Under the pieces are notes generated by a model. The model was not told where the DNA came from. It saw nothing but the letters and a program-made list of their open reading frames with translations, and did not search any database. Below are positions 57,737 to 64,000 of a stretch of DNA of 64,000 nt, piece after piece. Source of the stretch: Rhodocyclus purpureus (GTDB taxonomy: Bacteria; Pseudomonadota; Gammaproteobacteria; Burkholderiales; Rhodocyclaceae); contig NZ_NHRX01000038.1 of NCBI RefSeq assembly GCF_016653115.1, forward strand, positions 17,723-81,722, given 5' to 3'. Each line of letters begins with the position of its first letter. Within the stretch, counting starts at the first letter, position 1. Made by a program: the position numbers and the translations under genes.

Positions 57737-58531
57737 TCAGGGGCGTGCTTCCCTTACCAGTGCAGCAATCCCGCCCTGGTAGTAGGACTCGGAGAAGAGC
57801 ACCTTCTGCGCGCGCTCCGGCGTGATCGTGATGCACGAGGCGATCATGTCGACCTTCCCGGAACTGAGTGCCGGGATCAGCGAGCCGAATTCCATGTTCA
57901 CCACTTCCAGTGTCTTGCCCTGCTGCTTGGCCACGCGCCGCGCCAGCTCGATGTCGAAGCCGACGACCTGTTGCGAGCCATCGATGAAGGAGAAGGGTTC
58001 GGTGACGGCGGCCGTGCCGAGACGCAGCACACCCGCTTCTCCGCTCAGTGCAATCTCCGGCATCGGCGCCGGGTTGCCTTTCTTCGGGAACCAGCGCGCC
58101 TGCATGTCGGCGTAGCCACCGTTCTGCTTCAGTTCCCTGAGCACCGCATCGATCGCATCCTTGAGGGCACGGTTTTCTGCTTGGACCGCGAAACCGTAGT
58201 TGTCGACGGTGATCATTTCCGGCAGCACCGTCAGCCCGTCATTCTTGGCGGCGATGTTTTTCAGGATCGGTTCATCGTAGGCGACGGCGTCGGCCTTGCC
58301 CGCCTTGACGGCCAGGGCGGCATCGAGAACCGTATTGAAATACTGGAACTTCGCCTGTGGAAATCTTGACAGCACCAGTGTGTCGGCAGCCGTACCGGTC
58401 GGCACGGCAAAGGATTTGTCGGCGAGCTGTTGCATGCTGGTGATTTCGTTGTTCTGGCCGCAACCGCCCGCCAGAAGCAGCGCCGACAGCATCAGACAGC
58501 CAGTCAAAAAACCGGACAATTGCTTGATCAT
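57737..58531 (-). CDS. Permuted amino-acid-binding lipoprotein (SBP_bac_3)
   Basis: 264 residues with a lipoprotein-type signal ending LLLAGGC, Cys24 being the probable lipidation site. Lobe 2 comes first (30-148: KSFAVPTGTAADTLVLSRFP to MQARWF). Lobe 1 follows (168-264: LRLGTAAVTEPFSF, VVGFDIELARRV, CITITPERAQKVLFSESYY). A normal member has lobe 1 first. GGAGGAGGG lies before the ATG at 58531. It is first in the leftward operon; the 162-base divergent gap to the next operon should hold both promoters. Confidence 0.88.
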   Translation of the reverse strand: MIKQLSGFLTGCLMLSALLLAGGCGQNNEITSMQQLADKSFAVPTGTAADTLVLSRFPQAKFQYFNTVLDAALAVKAGKADAVAYDEPILKNIAAKNDGLTVLPEMITVDNYGFAVQAENRALKDAIDAVLRELKQNGGYADMQARWFPKKGNPAPMPEIALSGEAGVLRLGTAAVTEPFSFIDGSQQVVGFDIELARRVAKQQGKTLEVVNMEFGSLIPALSSGKVDMIASCITITPERAQKVLFSESYYQGGIAALVREARP

Positions 58532-58693
58532 CGATGACCCTCCTCCAGAAAGCATCAGTATACTCTCCGGTAACGTAGGCACTTCTGGGCAGGAAAAAAT
58601 ATCCGCTCTCCGGGCGCCCGTGGAGCAGGTTTTTCCCCATGGCTATCGGGTAACTCGCCCAGCAGCTCACGCATCCGAACATCGACGAGGAAA

Positions 58694-59785
58694 ATGATCC
58701 ACATCGAACACCTGTCCAAGCAGTTCGGCGATCTTGCGGTGCTGCGTGACGTCAATGCCAGCATCGAGGCCGGTGAGGTCATCTCCGTCATCGGCCCTTC
58801 CGGTACCGGCAAGAGCACGCTGCTGCGCTGTCTCAACCTGCTCGACCGCCCGAGCGGCGGACGCATCCTCGTCAAGGGACAGGATCTGCTCGATCCGGCC
58901 ACCGATGTGGCGGCCCTGCGTCGGCGCATGGGGATGGTGTTCCAGTCGTTCAACCTGTTTGCTCACCTGACCGCGCTGGAGAACCTCAGCGTCGGCCCAC
59001 GGCGCCTGCTCGGCGTGCCGGCCGAGGCCGCGCGCGAGGAGGGCTTGCGGCTACTGCAGATGGTCGGGCTGGGCGAATGCGCCGAGCGCTTTCCGCACGA
59101 GTTGTCGGGCGGTCAGAAGCAGCGCGTGGCGATTGCCCGTTGCCTGTCGATGCAGCCGGAGATCATCCTTTTCGACGAACCCACCTCGGCGCTTGACCCG
59201 ACCATGGTCAGCGAGGTGCTGGCGGTGATCCGGCGCCTGGCGCGCCAGGGGATGACGATGATCATCGTCACCCATGAGATGGCCTTCGCGCGCGATGTCT
59301 CCAGTCGCATTTTCTACATGGACGAGGGTGTGATCTACGAAGAGGGCACGCCGGCGCAAATCTTCGACGCGCCGCAGCGCCCGCGCACGCGCGACTTCAT
59401 CCACCGCGTACGCAGCATCCGCTGTCAGATCACCAGTGCCGCCTTCGATCTGTACGCCATCTTCGGCCAGATCGAGCGCTTCTGCGAAAAGCATGCGATC
59501 CCGCCCGAGCGAGAGAACACGCTGCAACTGCTTACCGAAGAACTGCTCGCGCTGCTGACGGCCGGGGCCGGCCCGGTGGATATCACCCTCACCATCGCCT
59601 TCGCCGAAGGCAGCCGCACGCTGGAAGTGCGCACCGACAGCGGCGGCGAGCCCGCCAACCCGCTCGCCGCAGCCGGCAGCCCCGACGACCTCGGCCGCCG
59701 CCTCATCGAAGGCTATGCCGACATCCAGTATCGCCACGCCGCGGGGCGTAATCAGTTGGTGTTGACCCTCAAGGACGCGAGGTGA
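58694..59785 (+). CDS. GlnQ-like amino-acid ABC ATPase with C-terminal RsbW-like domain, paralog 2
   Basis: 363 residues, the same length and layout as its divergent paralog. Walker [21 protein letters not shown] and the switch histidine are all present. The extra domain (250-363) reads [26 protein letters not shown] (N box without Asn), [10 protein letters not shown] (a better G1 box than in the paralog) and [14 protein letters not shown]. The ABC halves are more alike between the two copies than the extra domains, yet both extensions are kept. The fused permease follows after 7 bases. Confidence 0.9.
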   Translation: MIHIEHLSKQFGDLAVLRDVNASIEAGEVISVIGPSGTGKSTLLRCLNLLDRPSGGRILVKGQDLLDPATDVAALRRRMGMVFQSFNLFAHLTALENLSVGPRRLLGVPAEAAREEGLRLLQMVGLGECAERFPHELSGGQKQRVAIARCLSMQPEIILFDEPTSALDPTMVSEVLAVIRRLARQGMTMIIVTHEMAFARDVSSRIFYMDEGVIYEEGTPAQIFDAPQRPRTRDFIHRVRSIRCQITSAAFDLYAIFGQIERFCEKHAIPPERENTLQLLTEELLALLTAGAGPVDITLTIAFAEGSRTLEVRTDSGGEPANPLAAAGSPDDLGRRLIEGYADIQYRHAAGRNQLVLTLKDAR

Positions 59786-59792
59786 GCGCCGC

Positions 59793-62051
59793 ATGAGTTT
59801 CCTGCATTTTCTCGCCGCTGTCCTGCTCTCCGCCTTGCTTTCGCTGACGGCCAGCGCTGCCGACGGCTGGCGCTCGCTGGCCGACGTGTCCACCGGCCGT
59901 ATCGGCTACGTCACCGGCACCGTGTTCGACGCTCACCTGCACCGACACTATCCGGAGGCGCGCATCGTCGGCTACAACAACAGCACCGACCTGATCCAGG
60001 CGCTCAAGACCGACAAGCTCGATGCGGCGATCCTGGCACGCATCAGCGCCCGTGCGGTGGTCGATCAATCTGCGGAGCTGGCGCTGCTCGACGAGGCGGT
60101 GATGCGCTTTCCGCTCGGCATCGGCTTTGCCAAATCGCGCAGCGGCTTGCGCGAACGCTTCAACGCTTGGTTGGCACGGGCGCGCGCCGATGGTCGCTAT
60201 CGAACGATTCACGAACGCTGGTTCGTGCATGATCCCGAGCAGGCCGTCATGCCCGTGCACGAGCCCGTCGCGCCGCGCGAGCGCTACGTGCTGGCGGTGT
60301 CGGTGGCGGACATGCCCTATGTGGCCTACAAGGATGGGCGACACGTCGGCTTCGACATCGAGATCCTGCAGACCTGGGCGGCCGAGGAGAACATCCAGCT
60401 CGAGATCCACACCCTCGACTTCGGCGCCCTGCTGCCTGCCATCGCCTCGGGCAAGGCCGATCTGATCAGCGACGGTATCGCCATCACCGACGAGCGGCGC
60501 AAGGCGGTCGATTTTTCCGATCCCTATGCGGAAGAACAGGGCGCGGCCATTGCCTGGCGTAGCCGTGTGGCGAATTCAGCCAATCCAGTGCAAGCAGTCG
60601 ATTTCGACCCCGGTCAGCGTCGTGTCGCCGTGCTCATCGGCACTTTCATGGATATCTGGGCCAGCCGCGAATTTCCGACGGCCCAGATCACCCGCTTCAA
60701 CTCGCAGGCCGACCTGATGCTCAGCCTGCAAACCGGGCGCAGCGATGTGGTCCTGACCGATGCGGTTACCGCCCGCACCCAGGCGGTGCTCACTCCGGAT
60801 CTTGCCGTTGCCCAGGAGGGGCTGGCCCCGTCGCCCATCGGCGCCGCCTTCGCACCGGGGAACAAGGGACTGCGCGAGCGTTTCGACCGCTTTCTGGCAC
60901 AACTGCAGCACGACGGCACCTTGGCGCAGATGAGGCAACGCTGGTTCGTGGCCCAGCCGGAACAGGTGCGCATGCCCGACATCGCCCTGCCGACGGTCGG
61001 TGCGCCCCTGCGCGTCGGTACCTCGCTGGTGCTGGGATTGCCCTTCGTCAGCCGCGCCGATGGGCGTTACATCGGCCACGAAACCGAACTGGCGCAACGC
61101 TTTGCCCGGCAAGAAGGCATGCCGGTGCAATTCGTGCCCATGGAGTTCGAAACCCTCATCGCTGCACTCTCGGCCAACAAGATAGACGCCATCATCGCCA
61201 ACCTGACGATCACTCCTGAACGCGAGAAACAGGTGGCCTTTTCGCAGCCCTACAACCACGAAACGCTGTCGGTCCTGGTGCGCGCCAAGGATCTGGCCAC
61301 TCCCGCTGCGCCACACACCGCCCTGGAAACAGCAGCGGCACCCGCGAGTTCGAGCTGGCTCGGCGAACTCGCTGCCAGCCTGACCTCCACCTTCGTCACC
61401 GAACAGCGCTGGCGATTGGTGGTGGAAGGATTGTGGATCACCCTCACCGTTTCCCTGCTCGCCACCCTGTTCGGCACCCTGCTGGGGGCGGTCGTCTGCG
61501 CGCTGCGCATGGCGCCTCAGCCCTGGCTGCAGCAGGTCGGCCGCTTCTACATCGGGGTGATTCGCGGCCTGCCGGTGCTGCTGCTGCTGATGCTCACCTA
61601 CTACGTTGCCTTCGCCCGCATCGACATCCATCCGGTTGCCGTCGCCGTGCTCGCCTTCGGCATGAACTTCGCCGCCTATGTCGCCGAGATCTTCCGCAGC
61701 GGCGTGCGCAGCATCGATCCCGGTCAGTACGAAGCCGGCATCGCCATGGGGTTCAGCCGCCTCGCCACCTTCATCCACTTCATCCTGCCCCAGGCCGTCC
61801 AGCGCATCCTGCCGGTCTATCGGGGCGAATTCATCTCGCTGATCAAGATGACCTCGATCGTCGGCTACATCGGCGTGGTGGACCTGACCAAGGCCAGCGA
61901 CATCATCCGCAGCCGCACCTTCGAAGCCTTCTTCCCGCTGGTGATGGTTTCCCTCGCCTATTTCCTGGTCATCTGGCTGCTCGGACTGCTGCTCGATACC
62001 GTCGAAAAACGCAGCGATCCCGCATGGCGCAGGGCACGGCGGCAGCCGTGA
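59793..62051 (+). CDS. Double permuted binding-protein/permease fusion
   Basis: 752 residues: a signal peptide (1-22), then lobe 2 (35-144), lobe 1 (166-256), lobe 2 (277-385), lobe 1 (406-497), and a HisM-type permease (545-740; [29 protein letters not shown]). Two complete permuted binding modules are thus fused in tandem to one permease chain, so a permease dimer would carry four. The lobe-1 motifs are FDIEILQTWAAEE and TITPEREKQVAFSQPY. It is co-transcribed with the ATPase gene. Confidence 0.9.
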   Translation: MSFLHFLAAVLLSALLSLTASAADGWRSLADVSTGRIGYVTGTVFDAHLHRHYPEARIVGYNNSTDLIQALKTDKLDAAILARISARAVVDQSAELALLDEAVMRFPLGIGFAKSRSGLRERFNAWLARARADGRYRTIHERWFVHDPEQAVMPVHEPVAPRERYVLAVSVADMPYVAYKDGRHVGFDIEILQTWAAEENIQLEIHTLDFGALLPAIASGKADLISDGIAITDERRKAVDFSDPYAEEQGAAIAWRSRVANSANPVQAVDFDPGQRRVAVLIGTFMDIWASREFPTAQITRFNSQADLMLSLQTGRSDVVLTDAVTARTQAVLTPDLAVAQEGLAPSPIGAAFAPGNKGLRERFDRFLAQLQHDGTLAQMRQRWFVAQPEQVRMPDIALPTVGAPLRVGTSLVLGLPFVSRADGRYIGHETELAQRFARQEGMPVQFVPMEFETLIAALSANKIDAIIANLTITPEREKQVAFSQPYNHETLSVLVRAKDLATPAAPHTALETAAAPASSSWLGELAASLTSTFVTEQRWRLVVEGLWITLTVSLLATLFGTLLGAVVCALRMAPQPWLQQVGRFYIGVIRGLPVLLLLMLTYYVAFARIDIHPVAVAVLAFGMNFAAYVAEIFRSGVRSIDPGQYEAGIAMGFSRLATFIHFILPQAVQRILPVYRGEFISLIKMTSIVGYIGVVDLTKASDIIRSRTFEAFFPLVMVSLAYFLVIWLLGLLLDTVEKRSDPAWRRARRQP

Positions 62052-62060
62052 CGCAGCGCC

Positions 62061-62891
62061 TCAGGAGCGCCTTGCCTCCTGATAGAGCGGCATCACGTCC
62101 GGCAGGTGGCGCTCGATTTCCTTGATCCGGTCCTTGCCGGCGGGGTGCGTCGACAGCCACGCCGGTGGCCCACCGCGGTTGGCCGCGCTCATCTTCTGCC
62201 ACAGGCTGACCCCGGCGCGCGGGTCGAAGCCGGCGCGGGCAACCAGGTCGAGTCCGACGAGGTCGGCTTCGCTCTCGTCGTCGCGCGAGAACTTGAGCGC
62301 CATCAGGTCGCCGCCGGCGCGGAACGCGCCCGAGTACTTGCCGCCGCCGATGAACTCGCCGAGCAGCGCGGCGCCGATGTTCGTCAGCTGTCCCTTGGCC
62401 ATCCGCTCGCGCGCGTGTTCGCGCAGCGCGTGCGCGATTTCATGACCCATGACGACGGCGATCTCGTCGTCGGTGAGCTTCAGCTGCGTGATGATTCCCG
62501 TGTAGAAGGCGATCTTGCCGCCGGGCATGCAGAAGGCGTTGAGCTGATCGGAGCCGATCAGGTTGATCTCCCACTGCCAGTTGTTCGCCTGCGGGTTGAA
62601 GCGCTGCGCGAAGGGCAGGATCTGCCTGGCGATCCGGCGCAGGCGGACGAGCTGCGGGTTGTCGTCGGCGGCCAGCGCGCCCTTCTCGGCAGCCTGGCGC
62701 TTCAACTGCGCGTACTGCTGCGCAGCCTGCTGCTCGAGCTGGCTGGCGGGAACGAGCTTGCGCAGCGCCGAAGGCTTGCCGACATCGACGCCGTCCTCGG
62801 CCAGGCAGGGGGTGGCGGCGAGGGCGGTGCCGATCAGGCAGCCGGCGAGCAGGGCAGGGAGAGGCTTGGCGAAGAGCGTGGTGTTTTGCAT
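62061..62891 (-). CDS. M48-family periplasmic zinc metalloprotease
   Basis: 276 residues with a signal peptide (to about Ala31). Zinc motif HEIAH (His150, Glu151, His154) is followed by a third ligand in DESEADLVGLD. AFCMPGGKIAFYTGI and STHPAGKDRIKEIE are signatures of the LoiP/YcaL/BepA-like group, which degrade or help assemble outer-membrane proteins. It is convergent with the fused transporter gene, 9 bases apart. Confidence 0.9.
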   Translation of the reverse strand: MQNTTLFAKPLPALLAGCLIGTALAATPCLAEDGVDVGKPSALRKLVPASQLEQQAAQQYAQLKRQAAEKGALAADDNPQLVRLRRIARQILPFAQRFNPQANNWQWEINLIGSDQLNAFCMPGGKIAFYTGIITQLKLTDDEIAVVMGHEIAHALREHARERMAKGQLTNIGAALLGEFIGGGKYSGAFRAGGDLMALKFSRDDESEADLVGLDLVARAGFDPRAGVSLWQKMSAANRGGPPAWLSTHPAGKDRIKEIERHLPDVMPLYQEARRS

Positions 62892-62934
62892 GTTTCGAAA
62901 GTGACTTCAGGGAATCAGGCGGGCGTCAGCGCAA

Positions 62935-63871
62935 TCAGGGCAGGAGGACGTAACGTCCGCCGCGGATCTCGGTGAAGAAGACCTTGCGCTGGGTATCGCC
63001 GTTGGCGTCGAAGCTGATCGATTGTTGCAGGCCCTGGTACGGACCGCTGCGCAGCGCCGCGGCTTTCAGCGTTTCGCCGTCGCGGCGGTTCTTGAGCGCG
63101 GTCAGCACGACGGTCGCGGCGTCGTAGGCCGAGACCGAACTGTAGCCGGGCAGGCGCTGGAAGCGTTTGAAATAGGCTTCGGCGAACTCGCGGAAACGTG
63201 GCGATTCGTCGTCGCGGTTGTAGTTCTGGACGATCAGCAGTCCTTCGACGACCTCGCCGCCCAGGTCGAGCAGCTGCTCGGTGGCGGCCCATTCGGCAGC
63301 GCCGATCGGCAGGGCCGGTGCCTGCTTGCGCGCCTCCTGCGCCAGGCGTGCCACGTCGAGCGCGCCGGAAATGAAGAACAGGCTGTCCGGGCGGGCGGCC
63401 AGCATCTCCTTGATCACCGCCGCGAAGGGCGTGTCGGGTTGTGAATCGTAGGGTACCGCCACCGCCACCCGCGCGCCTTGCGCCTCGACCGCACTGTGGA
63501 ACTCCCGCAGCCAGGACTCGGTGAAGTTGCGGTTGCGCGTGTCGTAGGCGACGGCGATATGGCGCTGGCCGCGACCGACCATCACCCGCGCGTAGTCGCC
63601 GGCGTTGTCGCGGGTGGTGCGGTTGATGCGGAACAGGTTGTCGTCCTTGCCGTAGAAGCTCATCGAGGTGATGGTGGGGCTGACCTGGAAGATTCCGGCG
63701 GCGCCGGTGATCGGTACGATGACTTCGGCCATGCCGCTGGTGAAGGGTCCGATGACCGCTTCGACCCCGGCGGCCACCAGTTCGCGCGTCGCCTTCTCGG
63801 CCGTCTGCCGGTCCTGCGCGTCGTCGCGCGAGATCAGTTCGACCATCCTGCCATCGAGGCCCCCGTTCCTG
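62935..63871 (-). pseudogene. LivK-type branched-chain amino-acid binding protein, 5' end lost
   Basis: From about 63871 the frame reads NGGLDGRMVELISRDDAQD and continues through the type I periplasmic-binding fold (VIGPFTSGMAEVIVPI, SVSAYDAATVVLTAL) to the stop at 62935. The signal peptide and the first 50 or so residues of a normal LivK are absent. The sequence before NGGLDG belongs to an insertion element whose transposase ends at 63887. The gene is therefore truncated by insertion. The exact junction (63865-63885) cannot be fixed without the other end. Confidence 0.75.
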
Positions 63872-63886
63872 TTATTAACCCGGCCC

Positions 63887-64000
63887 TTAAATACACTGGT
63901 TCGCATAGGCCGCAGCCGGGTGCCTGAAATATGACATTACGTGTGCCGGCAAGGCCTGCAGCTTGTTCATGAAGGCGGTGGTCTTGGCGAGCAAGGATGC
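63887..64000 (-). mobile_element. Probable IS630-family transposase, C-terminal end
   Basis: The minus-strand frame is open from the window edge to a TAA at 63887-63889, 37 codons, ending LQALPAHVMSYFRHPAAAYA plus NQCI. The late pattern (FMNKLQALP, then YFRHP, then YA) is like the C-termini of IS630-type DDE transposases. The terminal repeat probably lies in the AT-rich stretch at about 63868-63886. The family call is tentative because only the tail is visible. Confidence 0.5.

Noticed and set aside
58532..58693. Divergent promoters in the gap between the two ABC operons
   Set aside because: Promoters must exist here, but the only -10-like match (AGTATACT near 58557) has no acceptable -35 on either strand, so no site is reported.

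Overview
The window looks like a high-GC betaproteobacterial chromosome, probably of the Rhodocyclales. That placement is an inference from gene order (rsmG-parA-parB next to atpIBEFHAGDC, and dacC-dat-ybeD-lipB-lipA) and from the large DUF3683-type oxidoreductase. No rRNA is present, so the genus cannot be read directly.

Positions 1-36300 are mostly housekeeping. They hold the 3' end of rsmG, parAB, the complete F1Fo ATP synthase operon ending in a strong terminator, and a periplasmic alpha-carbonic anhydrase. A leftward ubiquinone block follows (ubiE, a Tim44-like gene, ubiJ), then phoBR behind a three-repeat Pho box. A REP-associated tyrosine transposase (RAYT) sits between two clusters of its own REP palindromes. 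Next come a HIT protein, a 1291-residue FAD/Fe-S oxidoreductase, ilvA, a PatB-type lyase, the dacC-to-lipA operon, a decayed yjjJ/HipA-like gene, a divergent fpr/LysR pair, an outer-membrane protein, an MFS transporter, a DUF4197 protein and rep helicase. Further REP copies lie in several intergenic gaps.

Positions 36300-49450 are accessory DNA. They contain three type II toxin-antitoxin pairs (RelE/ParE-like, TacAT-like, FitAB-like), tRNA-Arg(CCG), an HNH-nuclease remnant, a fused nucleotidyltransferase-HEPN protein and two deletion derivatives of a SWIM/SNF2 locus. They also contain a 1268-residue hybrid sensor kinase that ends in a second receiver and an AraC DNA-binding domain. It is divergent from a VCBS/RTX secreted adhesin whose leader looks like a cyclic-di-GMP-I riboswitch.

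Positions 49500-62050 hold the most unusual content. A partner-switching operon (STAS, RsbW-like kinase, NMT1-type binding protein, dCache-HAMP-SpoIIE phosphatase) is followed by two beta-barrel genes and then by two divergent, paralogous polar-amino-acid ABC operons. In both operons the GlnQ-like ATPase carries an extra C-terminal domain resembling the RsbW/GHKL fold. The binding-protein modules are in circularly permuted order (lobe 2 before lobe 1), and two of the three proteins are fused to the permease. I infer that uptake or ligand occupancy may be wired to the partner switch. The sequence shows the architecture but does not prove the link.

The window ends with an M48 metalloprotease, a LivK-type binding-protein gene cut by an insertion, and the 3' end of a probable IS630-family transposase.
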